Part shown: positions 18,444 through 26,197 of the stretch, in pieces
Numbering within the stretch: the first letter of the stretch is position 1
How the letters are laid out: each line of letters opens with the position of its first letter
Assembly (NCBI GenBank): GCA_937864365.1
Contig: CALMJT010000039.1
Location: 1 to 64,000, forward strand
DNA length: 64,000 nt
DNA from: an uncultured Alteromonadales bacterium
GTDB taxonomy: Bacteria; Pseudomonadota; Gammaproteobacteria; Pseudomonadales; Cellvibrionaceae
Direction of reading: 5' to 3'
Made by a program: the position numbers and the translations under genes
The notes under the pieces: generated by a model
Database searches by the model: none
Seen by the model: the letters and a program-made list of their open reading frames with translations, nothing else
Told to the model about the DNA's origin: nothing

Positions 18444-19067
18444 ATGCAAAAAAGAGTTTTAATTTTAGGAATTGGCAATTTGCTTTGGGCCGACGAGGGA
18501 TTTGGCGTGCGTTGCGTAGAGCATATTAATCAACGCTATTCGTGGCCCGAAAACGTTACCGTTTTGGACGGCGGCACCCAAGGTTTGTACTTGGTTCAGT
18601 TTGTTCAAGAGTGCGATGTGTTAGTGGTTTTTGATGCCATCGATTACGGCCTAGAACCCGGAACCGTGAAGGTTATTCGCGATGATGATGTTCCTAAATT
18701 TATGGGGGCGAAGAAAATGAGCCTGCATCAAACCGGGTTCCAAGAGGTTTTGTCTACGGCGGCGTTCACCGGAAGTTATCCCGCAGAGCTGATTTTGATT
18801 GGCTGCCAGCCAGAGGCCCTTGAAGACTTTGGCGGCAGTTTACGCGATGTGGTGCGCGCGCAAATTGAACCCTGTGTTGAAATCGCTAAAACCTACCTTG
18901 CCGAGCGTGATGTTGTCTTAGAGCCAAAATCGAAGGACTTAACGGTTGAAAGTCTGTCCCCAGATCAATTGTCTATGGAGATATACGAATCTGGTCGGCC
19001 AGCCGAGTCACAAGCCTATCGCTACGGTGATGCGCGCTTTATTCCGGTTGATAACAAGGACGCCTGA
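18444..19067 (+). CDS. hupD: Hydrogenase maturation endopeptidase HupD/HoxM
   Basis: Protease that removes the C-terminal peptide of HupL after Ni insertion (207 aa from ATG 18444; GGAAA upstream). The M52-family Ni-sensing residues line up: Glu18 (ADEGFG), Asp64 (VVFDAID) and His95 (LHQTG). An upstream in-frame codon at 18357 would add 29 residues without family similarity. The C-terminal 40 residues after about 165 are an extension beyond the core fold. hupF follows after 2 bp. Confidence 0.94.
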   Translation: MQKRVLILGIGNLLWADEGFGVRCVEHINQRYSWPENVTVLDGGTQGLYLVQFVQECDVLVVFDAIDYGLEPGTVKVIRDDDVPKFMGAKKMSLHQTGFQEVLSTAAFTGSYPAELILIGCQPEALEDFGGSLRDVVRAQIEPCVEIAKTYLAERDVVLEPKSKDLTVESLSPDQLSMEIYESGRPAESQAYRYGDARFIPVDNKDA

Positions 19068-19069
19068 GT

Positions 19070-19396
19070 ATGTGTATCGGCATTCCTATGCAGGTGGTTT
19101 CGGTCGATGGCAATCGAGCGATGTGTCTGCGCTACGGCGAAACCGATGATTTCAGTAAAGAACAGTTGGTGGACGTCTCGTTGGTTGAGTCTCTGCAACC
19201 GGGACAGTGGTTGTTGGTATTTTTAAACGCTGCGCGCGAAATTATTTCTCCCGAGCGGGCAGATCAAGTGGGTAAAGCGTTATCGGCGTTAATGATGGTT
19301 GATAGCGGCGACAGCTCGGCATTTGATCATCTTTTTGAAGACCTAAACCGCGAACCCCAATTACCCGCGCATTTACAGGCGCTCTTAAAAAAATAA
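19070..19396 (+). CDS. hupF: HypC/HupF-family hydrogenase chaperone HupF
   Basis: A 108-aa chaperone of the HypC/HupF family that protects or loads the large subunit. The N-terminal MCIGIP carries the essential Cys2. The OB-like core (RAMCLRYG, DVSLVESLQPGQWLLVF) is followed by a longer C-terminal arm than in HypC, typical of HupF, which is linked to hydrogenase function in the presence of oxygen. The locus also has a separate hypC. Confidence 0.92.
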   Translation: MCIGIPMQVVSVDGNRAMCLRYGETDDFSKEQLVDVSLVESLQPGQWLLVFLNAAREIISPERADQVGKALSALMMVDSGDSSAFDHLFEDLNREPQLPAHLQALLKK

Positions 19397-19473
19397 CAGC
19401 ATTTTAAATATCATAAATAACAAGGCAGCTGACTGCGCATTAAAAGTCGGTAGAAAAACCTCAAGGAAAATAA

Positions 19474-19854
19474 ATGACTCATCCATTAATAGAAAGACTC
19501 ACCAACGAGTTTTCTTATCCAATGCTTACCACCGACACGTTAGAGGCATTTTTGGCTGCCAATGAATACTCGGTGCTATTTTTCACCGAAGATGCCACCA
19601 AGCAAAAAGAAACCCCAGACGTTGCCGTAGTGTTACCCGAGCTGGTTGCAACCTTTCCAATGTTAAAAGCCGCCGTAATTAGCCGCGATAGCGAAAAAGA
19701 GCTGCAAGAGCGTTTTAATTTTTTACAGTGGCCTGCCTTGGTATTTTGTAAAGGCACTGGCTTTTTAGGCAGCATCGCCCGTATTCGCGATTGGGACGAT
19801 TACATGGTTTCGGTACCAGAAATTTTATCCAGAACACCCAAAGTACTTGCGTAA
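19474..19854 (+). CDS. hupG: Hydrogenase accessory protein HupG/HyaE/HoxO
   Basis: A 126-aa thioredoxin-fold protein without a CxxC site, of the HyaE/HupG/HoxO family, proposed to chaperone the Tat-exported small subunit. The family pattern ends in WPALVFCKGTGFLGSIARIRDWDDY. It lies between hupF and hupH as in other hup loci, with an AAGGA ribosome site upstream. Confidence 0.9.
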   Translation: MTHPLIERLTNEFSYPMLTTDTLEAFLAANEYSVLFFTEDATKQKETPDVAVVLPELVATFPMLKAAVISRDSEKELQERFNFLQWPALVFCKGTGFLGSIARIRDWDDYMVSVPEILSRTPKVLA

Positions 19855-19889
19855 ATAAATCAGCCGTGTGAAAGAATAGGAGAAAATAA

Positions 19890-20816
19890 ATGAAAGGTGA
19901 TATTCCACTGGTTGATTTATCCAACCCACAAAGTGAAGCCGAATCCCTAGGTATTAATGTTGGCGGCGGAATAATTGGGCCGGGCTCAAGAGTTGAAGAG
20001 CAGGTTTTAAATTATCTAACCATGCCAAAAGAGATGGACTCTTTTGATATGCCAGTACTGCCAGAGCCGGAAGAAATGTCTGATCATCCGGTGGTGCTGG
20101 CGGTTTTAGAAAACCTGCAAAAAGCGTTGGATTTAAAGTCGCAACTTAAATTATTGGATGAGTCTTCTTATATTTCTTTAGAAGAATTAAATTCAAAAGA
20201 ATTATCTCTGTTGTACCAAACCCTTGGTGATGGTGAAGTAGCTGCCATGCTTGCTGCGGATAAGAATCACGAAAAAATTCGCATTCAAGAAACCATTTTA
20301 GCGGGTGTTTGGTGGTTGCAAAAAGTAAACGCCAGTAACGAGATCGTCTGTCAATGGTTGGAGGTTGGTGCTATTCCTTCTGATGTACAGATACGTGCAG
20401 AAAAAGATCTTGGTGATTTAAATTTTAATTCCGACGAATTACCTAAAGATACCTTAAATGCTGGCCCGGTTATTTTTGAACTGCTCGATAAAGCCGGTGA
20501 GCATCAACAAAATCCGCGTTCGCAGCCACATGTTGTGAACTTGTCGTTATTGCCATTTTCGCCAGAAGATCATTTATTTTTATACGAGCGCTTGGGCCAC
20601 GGTAAGGTCAGTATTTTATCGCGCGGTTACGGCAACTGCCGTATTACCAGCACGCTAGTAGCAGGCGTGTGGCGAGTACAATATTTTAACTCCACTGATC
20701 AACTGATTTTGGATACCTTGGAAGTTATTGGTGTACCGCAAGTTGCCTGCGCGGCAATCGAAGATATTGAAGACTCAGCAGAACGTTTGCGAGAAATTCA
20801 CGAAGCATTGATTTAA
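19890..20816 (+). CDS. hupH: Hydrogenase accessory protein HupH/HyaF/HoxQ
   Basis: A 308-aa protein of the HupH/HyaF/HoxQ family, needed for maturation of the small subunit of O2-exposed uptake hydrogenases. The two halves are related: GDGEVAAML...ETILAGVWWLQ near residues 113-150 and GHGKVSIL...STLVAGVWRVQ near 233-270, so it is an internally duplicated protein. It ends 17 bp before an intact dispersed element. Confidence 0.92.
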   Translation: MKGDIPLVDLSNPQSEAESLGINVGGGIIGPGSRVEEQVLNYLTMPKEMDSFDMPVLPEPEEMSDHPVVLAVLENLQKALDLKSQLKLLDESSYISLEELNSKELSLLYQTLGDGEVAAMLAADKNHEKIRIQETILAGVWWLQKVNASNEIVCQWLEVGAIPSDVQIRAEKDLGDLNFNSDELPKDTLNAGPVIFELLDKAGEHQQNPRSQPHVVNLSLLPFSPEDHLFLYERLGHGKVSILSRGYGNCRITSTLVAGVWRVQYFNSTDQLILDTLEVIGVPQVACAAIEDIEDSAERLREIHEALI

Positions 20817-20833
20817 CGCGTAGGCAGCTTTTT

Positions 20834-20984
20834 GGAACCTCTGATTTACTCATCCATGATTTAACCAGAGGACAGAAATTGACAATGCGATTTTTAATTT
20901 CTTCACAATTTCAATCATTTAGTGTTCTTGAAATTGGCGACACATTTTTGTATCGCAAGAAACTCTAGGTTAATCAGAGTTTCC
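20834..20984 (-). repeat. Intact copy (B) of the 151-bp dispersed element, inside the hup operon
   Basis: Exactly 151 bp, inverted relative to copy A at 53724. By eye it differs from A at about 16 positions and has no gaps. Both ends carry the terminal inverted repeat GGAA(A/C)CTCTGATT.AC. Several internal hairpins are retained, although some arms are slightly changed. Runs of T flank both ends, compatible with a short target duplication but not proof. It sits 17 bp after hupH and 29 bp before hupI. Confidence 0.88.
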
Positions 20985-21013
20985 TTTTATTAATTAGGGC
21001 CACAATTAAAGTA

Positions 21014-21286
21014 ATGGTTATGAATAGCGACTCTGAAAATGTACCACCAGCAGATGACGCCGCAAATCCGAGTAAAGGTTTTGAAGGCAGTTATTTGGGC
21101 GATGCCAGCCAGTTAAGTGATGCCACCATTTTGGAGTGTAAAATCTGTTGGTATCAATACGATCCAGAATTAGGTGATGAAGTAGCTCAGGTTGCTGCCG
21201 GAACACCTTTTTCTCAATTGCCTGCACATTGGTGTTGTCCTCAATGTGAAGGCGATAAAGATCAATTTATGATTGTTTCTCCTTAA
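21014..21286 (+). CDS. hupI: Hydrogenase-associated rubredoxin HupI/HoxR
   Basis: A 90-aa rubredoxin with the two iron-binding pairs ECKICWYQYDP and WCCPQCEGDKDQF. It belongs to the HupI/HoxR group made with O2-exposed uptake hydrogenases and thought to aid assembly of the small subunit in air. The N-terminal 35 residues form an acidic extension. Two possible ATGs (21014 and 21020). It is separated from hupH by a dispersed element and overlaps hupJ by one base. Confidence 0.92.
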   Translation: MVMNSDSENVPPADDAANPSKGFEGSYLGDASQLSDATILECKICWYQYDPELGDEVAQVAAGTPFSQLPAHWCCPQCEGDKDQFMIVSP

Positions 21287-21918
21287 TGGTATTAACAATG
21301 ACAAATTCTTCTGTAACTGCCTTAGATCACGTGTGTGTTTTAGACAATAACATTCGTAATTGCTACGCATCAGTTGCAGAAAGAATGTCTGATATGCCGT
21401 TATACAACGATCAATTATCGGTTGATGTAGTCGCCCTACAGCAAATTGATAGCCGTCATTTAAAGTCGGAGCTTCAAACCGTACCGTTATTCATGGCGGT
21501 GTTAATTACACCTTGGTGTATGAATGTCGTTGTCATTCCCGTGGCAGAAACTGTGTCGAATTTTTTACCAGCCGTTGGTAGTACTTGGTTGGTGGATATC
21601 GCAGGCAGCGAGTTTGAATTTACCGTTGCCGCGGATATTGGCTTTGGCGCTTTTGCAAGTGCCTCGCTAATTTCTATGATGCATCAGTTTGAAACAATGA
21701 CCCAAGCCCAAGAATTTGCCAAGCAAAGTCTAGAATTACTGTTAACGCCAGAGGCAAACAAGAGCACCGAGCAAACAAGTGACGCTGACGAAGTTGTATC
21801 CAGTGATAAGGACGGCGCGATCACCACCAATGAGCCGGTAAAGGGAGTCGATACTCTTCGGTCGGATCAATTGTCGAGACGACAATTTTTTAGAAAATTT
21901 ATTCCGGTTGTTAAATAA
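21286..21918 (+). CDS. hupJ: HybE-family hydrogenase assembly chaperone HupJ/HoxT
   Basis: A 210-aa protein of the [NiFe]-hydrogenase assembly chaperone HybE/HupJ family, which binds the Tat signal or small subunit. The signature is VLITPWCMNVVVIP, followed by an acidic FEFTVAADIGFGAFASASLISMM stretch (shown in part). The C-terminus, after an acidic linker, ends LSRRQFFRKFIPVVK, which looks like a twin-arginine motif placed at the wrong end. The ATG overlaps the hupI stop (TAATG). Confidence 0.85.
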   Translation: MVLTMTNSSVTALDHVCVLDNNIRNCYASVAERMSDMPLYNDQLSVDVVALQQIDSRHLKSELQTVPLFMAVLITPWCMNVVVIPVAETVSNFLPAVGSTWLVDIAGSEFEFTVAADIGFGAFASASLISMMHQFETMTQAQEFAKQSLELLLTPEANKSTEQTSDADEVVSSDKDGAITTNEPVKGVDTLRSDQLSRRQFFRKFIPVVK

Positions 21919-21972
21919 ATGACATTACGTATTTTATTAAAGGTTGTATTTATAAACCTTAGGGTATTTTAA

Positions 21973-23277
21973 TTGAACATTGGTAAGCTAAACGTAAGCA
22001 TCTACGTAGAATCAAACCGAGTTACCGATGTTGTAACGTCTTTGTCTCGGCCTGTCGAGAAGCTTACCGCGCAATTAATTAAGCAAAATCCAAAAGAAGC
22101 CTGCTCGGTATTGCCCATGTTATTTTCGATTTGCGGCAATGCGCACAGCGTGGCTGGAATGTACGCCTCAAATCTAGATAATGGTGGATTTTCACTAACA
22201 CAAAAACGGGTATTTAGCGCGCGAATTGGATTAGAAAACTTTCGAGAATACGTTTTAAGGTTGCATCAAATTTGGTTGTTTCCTATTAAACAAACCCACT
22301 TGCAGGGTTTTTTAAAAAATATCGCCGAATTATTGCTGTTGCTAGAAAAGTCAGAAAAAAAATTGCTGTCCGAATGTGAAAATTCAACCGGCAATTTACA
22401 CAATCTTAGTGAGAAAATAATTCTTTCAGCAAAAAATTTAGAGCAGTTGTGGTTGACAAAAATCTTAATGCATCCCGATTTGCACGCGATAAAAGATGAC
22501 GGTCAAACAGAAGTTGATGGTCAAACAGAAATAAATAGTGAGACAAGCTTAGCATGCAGCTGCAATTTTTTGGTTTGGCAAACTAACTTAAAACAGACTC
22601 TAGAACAAACATTTGGCGCAGTGAGCTTTAAACTTGATGAATGCTTAAAAACTCGGTTTTCGTCGCTGGATTATTTAATGTCCACTTTGCCAGGAGATGA
22701 CCTATTATCTAATTCGACTTTAGAGTCAGGCGCGGTGGTTACCGGTGGCGCAGCTGCGTTGTTAAATACTCTAGAACCTTTAGGCTCACAGGTTTTGGTT
22801 AATATTGCGGTAGGTTTATTAGAAAAAAGTACTGCAATCGCAAGTGATTTATTCGAACGGCTCATCAATAATGAGTCCTCAAAATCAACTGAAAGCTACG
22901 TTTCTCACGAGCTGGAAAATTTAGTGGTTAGTAGAGTTCATCAACATTGCAAAGACGAATCCGATAGAACGTTTGTAAATACCGTTCGTCAGGCTTGGGT
23001 ATACACCTCTCGTGGATGGTTGTTGCATCAAATTGAGTTTGAAGAAAACAGCAGTCCTTTAAATTGGAAAATTTGTGCCCCAACGGATTTTAATTTTCCA
23101 AACGGTAATGTTGGTTTATTAAATATCTTGCTAAAAAAGGTATCTTTAAACACAACACAAATCGAGCAAGGTATGAATGACGAACGTCGTTATCAGAAAG
23201 TTAAAGAGGTAGCATCGTGGTTAATTAAAGCCATTGATCCCTGTTTAGATTATGAAATTCAGGTGATGTATGCATGA
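21973..23277 (+). CDS. hupK: Hydrogenase large-subunit-like scaffold HupK/HoxV
   Basis: A 434-aa relative of the hydrogenase large subunit that serves as a scaffold for the Fe(CN)2CO unit in group 1 uptake systems. Remnant motifs are visible: FSICGNAHSVA corresponds to the L1 RICGxC with the second Cys lost, and the C-terminus IDPCLDYEIQ corresponds to DPCxxC with the second Cys lost. It starts with TTG at 21973 after AGGGT and overlaps hypA by 8 bp. Confidence 0.88.
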   Translation: MNIGKLNVSIYVESNRVTDVVTSLSRPVEKLTAQLIKQNPKEACSVLPMLFSICGNAHSVAGMYASNLDNGGFSLTQKRVFSARIGLENFREYVLRLHQIWLFPIKQTHLQGFLKNIAELLLLLEKSEKKLLSECENSTGNLHNLSEKIILSAKNLEQLWLTKILMHPDLHAIKDDGQTEVDGQTEINSETSLACSCNFLVWQTNLKQTLEQTFGAVSFKLDECLKTRFSSLDYLMSTLPGDDLLSNSTLESGAVVTGGAAALLNTLEPLGSQVLVNIAVGLLEKSTAIASDLFERLINNESSKSTESYVSHELENLVVSRVHQHCKDESDRTFVNTVRQAWVYTSRGWLLHQIEFEENSSPLNWKICAPTDFNFPNGNVGLLNILLKKVSLNTTQIEQGMNDERRYQKVKEVASWLIKAIDPCLDYEIQVMYA

Positions 23278-23611
23278 AATGTCGGTAGCCGAGGGCGTTA
23301 TCCAAGTTTTAGAAGAGCAGGCTAAAACGCAGGTATTTACCAAGGTAAAAACACTTTGGTTAGAGATTGGCCCGCTGGCCATGATAGAAAGTGAATCCTT
23401 ACGATTTTGTTTTGATGCCGTATGCAAATCAACGTTAGCCGAAGGCGCGCGCTTAGAAATTATCGAAACCGAAGGGCAGGGTTGGTGCCTTGGGTGCAAT
23501 CAAACCGTAACGATTAAAGAACGATTCGATGCTTGCTCAAATTGTGGCAGCTATCAAATTCAGGTCACCGGTGGTGACGAACTACGAATAAAAGAACTTG
23601 AGGTCGAGTAA
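23270..23611 (+). CDS. hypA: Hydrogenase nickel incorporation protein HypA
   Basis: Nickel metallochaperone that works with HypB (113 aa). The N-terminal MHEM gives the Ni-binding His2, and a zinc site is formed by WCLGCN and CSNCGS. Family length is normal. Its start overlaps the hupK end, and hypB begins 1 bp after the stop, so hupK-hypA-hypB are coupled. Confidence 0.95.
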   Translation: MHEMSVAEGVIQVLEEQAKTQVFTKVKTLWLEIGPLAMIESESLRFCFDAVCKSTLAEGARLEIIETEGQGWCLGCNQTVTIKERFDACSNCGSYQIQVTGGDELRIKELEVE

Positions 23612-23612
23612 C

Positions 23613-24563
23613 ATGTGTACAGTTTGCGGATGCAGTGAAGGCGAAGTTACCATTGAAAATCCTGTAAAAAATACAGCGCATTCTCACGATCACGACCATC
23701 ATCACTCGCACAGTCATCACCATGATCACGGACATAGTCATGGCCACCATCATAACCACGATGCTGAGCACGCATTTTCGCCAAGCGAAGCTGCAACAGG
23801 TGACCTGCATTACGGTAAGGGGCCTGCGCACGCACATGCACCGGGTTTATCGCAAGCGCGCATGGTTCAAATTGAGCAAGATATTTTGGGTAAAAATGAT
23901 CGCTACGCCCATGTCAATCGCGAGCGTTTTGCTCGGCAAAATCTCTTAGCGTTGAATTTAGTTTCAAGCCCAGGCTCTGGTAAAACCACATTATTAACCG
24001 AGACCATAAAATTATTGGATTCAAATAATGTGGCCGTTATTGAAGGAGATCAACAAACTACGAACGACGCAGACAGAATTCGTGAAACCGGCGCTAAAGC
24101 CATTCAAGTTAATACCGGAAAAGGCTGTCATTTAGATGCGCACATGGTTGGCCATGCGCTGGATCATTTAGGTAATCTTGAAGGCGGTATTTTATTTATT
24201 GAAAACGTTGGCAATTTGGTTTGTCCAGCAGCGTTTGATTTAGGTGAAGCGCATAAAGTTGCTATTCTCTCGGTTACAGAAGGCGAAGATAAACCGCTAA
24301 AATATCCCGATATGTTTTATGCCTCAGATTTAATGATTTTAAATAAAATTGATTTACTACCCTATTTAGATTTTGATGTTGCTGCTTGTATTGAATACGC
24401 TCGACGAGTTAATCCAAATATTGAAATTATTGAATGTTCGGCTAAGTCAAAAGAAGGTATGGCAGCGTGGTTGAATTGGCTAGAATCTAAGCGTACGTCT
24501 GCAATTCAATCTAGAATTGATGCCTTAAAAGCGCAAGTAAATGCTCTAGAATCGCTGCTGTAA
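23613..24563 (+). CDS. hypB: Hydrogenase nickel incorporation GTPase HypB
   Basis: SIMIBI-class GTPase that drives nickel delivery (316 aa). MCTVCGC supplies the N-terminal metal site. Residues 23-53 form a histidine-rich nickel storage stretch with about 19 His. The P-loop GSGKTT is at 121-126, and the NKIDLLPY guanine-specificity motif is present. The ATG at 23613, after GAGGTCGAG, gives the family's typical start; an upstream TTG in frame at 23598 would overlap hypA. Confidence 0.96.
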   Translation: MCTVCGCSEGEVTIENPVKNTAHSHDHDHHHSHSHHHDHGHSHGHHHNHDAEHAFSPSEAATGDLHYGKGPAHAHAPGLSQARMVQIEQDILGKNDRYAHVNRERFARQNLLALNLVSSPGSGKTTLLTETIKLLDSNNVAVIEGDQQTTNDADRIRETGAKAIQVNTGKGCHLDAHMVGHALDHLGNLEGGILFIENVGNLVCPAAFDLGEAHKVAILSVTEGEDKPLKYPDMFYASDLMILNKIDLLPYLDFDVAACIEYARRVNPNIEIIECSAKSKEGMAAWLNWLESKRTSAIQSRIDALKAQVNALESLL

Positions 24564-24691
24564 AGTAGTATTTCATGGTTATGTTTGTGATAAATTGTTC
24601 TTATTCCATTTCGTTCCTCGCAAAAGGTAGATCTAAAGCGATTAATCTTTTGGCTGCGAGTCAACATATTAATAATTAAAGGTAAATTAAA

Positions 24692-26194
24692 ATGACTCAG
24701 CTAGAGCGAATTTCTGCGAATACACTCAATCGCCGACCAACCATATTATGTGTGGACGACGAGCAGCGTTCATTAGAAGCACTTGAGCGAACACTAGACG
24801 AAGAGTTTGATGTAATTTGTGCAAGCAGCGCCTACGAAGCGCTCGAAATTTTAGAGCATCAACCTATTTCAGCCGTTGTTTGTGATCAACGTATGCCGGG
24901 TATGAGTGGTGTTGAACTTCTCATTCAAGTACGAAAACAATGGCCACAAACCGCACGTCTTATTTTGTCGGGTTATACCGATTCCGAAGATATTATTCGC
25001 GGATTAAACGATGCCGGTATTTATCAATACATTACCAAACCTTGGCATCCCGACCATTTAATTTTAGCGTTGCGTAATTCTTGTCGTTTGGTTGAGTTAG
25101 AAAACGAAAATGAATTGTTATCAACCGAAATTCGTTTAACTGCTGAACAAGCCGAATCTCGCATTAAAGAGAAAAAAGAAAAGCTCAAAAAGAAATTTGC
25201 TTTAAGCGAAATTGTACGTAACGAATTTAGCCCGTTAAATAAAGTGTGCGAGCAGGTACAAAGAATAGCACCTTACGATGTTTCTGTTTTAGTTACCGGC
25301 CCATCTGGAACTGGTAAAGAATTATTTGCACGAGCACTGCACTACAACAGTCTTCGAGCAGAGCAACCATTTATTGTTGAAAACTGCGGTGCAATGCCCG
25401 ATGACTTATTAGCGTCAGAATTATTTGGTCATCGCAAAGGCGCATTCACCGGCGCTATGAATGATCATGCTGGATTATTCGAACAAGCCAATGGTGGCAC
25501 CTTATTTTTGGACGAAATTGGTGATATTTCACCCAGTTTTCAGGTTATGTTATTGCGGGTTTTACAAGAAAAAGAAGTTCGCCGAGTTGGGGATGACAAG
25601 CGTCGGCCCGTTAATGTTCGCGTAATTGCCGCGACAAACCGCGATCTTGAATCGGAAGTTGCCGAAGGTCGTTTTCGCGAAGATTTGTATTTCCGTTTAG
25701 CAGAAATGACGTTAACGCTACCACCATTAGCACAGCGAAAAGTTGATATTCCAGTTTTAGCCGAGCATTTTTTAATTCAATCAACTAAGAATTTTTCTAA
25801 GCCGGCAACACGTTTTAACGAAGAAGCTTTGGAGGCCTTATCGGCTTATCATTGGCCTGGTAACGTACGCGAACTTCAAAACGAAGTTCGTAGAATGTTG
25901 GTTTTAGCCGATTCTGACGTGCTAGGGGCAGAGTTAATGAGTGCTCGTTTGTTGCGAGTTCTACCTGACAATAACGAACCAGAACCGTTGTTGGAAGCGT
26001 TACTTCGTCGTCAACAAGGTTGGAGTGAAGGTTGTACGCTTAAAGACAAAACAGAAATGCTAGAGAAACAACTCTTGCGTGAAACTATGATTCGCCACAA
26101 ATGGAATAAAAGCCGTGCGGCCGATGAGTTGGGTTTATCGCGCGTTGGCCTTAGAGCTAAACTGGATCGTTATGGTCTTGAGCCAAAGGCATAA
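24692..26194 (+). CDS. hupR: NtrC-type activator HupR/HoxA
   Basis: Sigma-54 activator of the hydrogenase genes (500 aa). The receiver domain has Asp65 (VVCDQRMPG); a linker helix follows; the AAA+ domain has Walker A GPSGTGKE (203-210) and GAFTGA (250-255), the loop that contacts sigma-54; a Fis-type HTH closes the protein. In the known systems HupR/HoxA activates when unphosphorylated, with HupT acting as a brake. It explains the -24/-12 promoter in front of hupS. Confidence 0.94.
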   Translation: MTQLERISANTLNRRPTILCVDDEQRSLEALERTLDEEFDVICASSAYEALEILEHQPISAVVCDQRMPGMSGVELLIQVRKQWPQTARLILSGYTDSEDIIRGLNDAGIYQYITKPWHPDHLILALRNSCRLVELENENELLSTEIRLTAEQAESRIKEKKEKLKKKFALSEIVRNEFSPLNKVCEQVQRIAPYDVSVLVTGPSGTGKELFARALHYNSLRAEQPFIVENCGAMPDDLLASELFGHRKGAFTGAMNDHAGLFEQANGGTLFLDEIGDISPSFQVMLLRVLQEKEVRRVGDDKRRPVNVRVIAATNRDLESEVAEGRFREDLYFRLAEMTLTLPPLAQRKVDIPVLAEHFLIQSTKNFSKPATRFNEEALEALSAYHWPGNVRELQNEVRRMLVLADSDVLGAELMSARLLRVLPDNNEPEPLLEALLRRQQGWSEGCTLKDKTEMLEKQLLRETMIRHKWNKSRAADELGLSRVGLRAKLDRYGLEPKA

Positions 26195-26197
26195 GAT

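Noticed and set aside
23679-23772. His-rich repeat region in hypB considered as tandem-repeat artefact or CRISPR-like array
   Set aside because: It is an in-frame CAT/CAC codon stretch encoding the nickel-binding part of HypB; no spacer-repeat structure is present here or elsewhere in the window.
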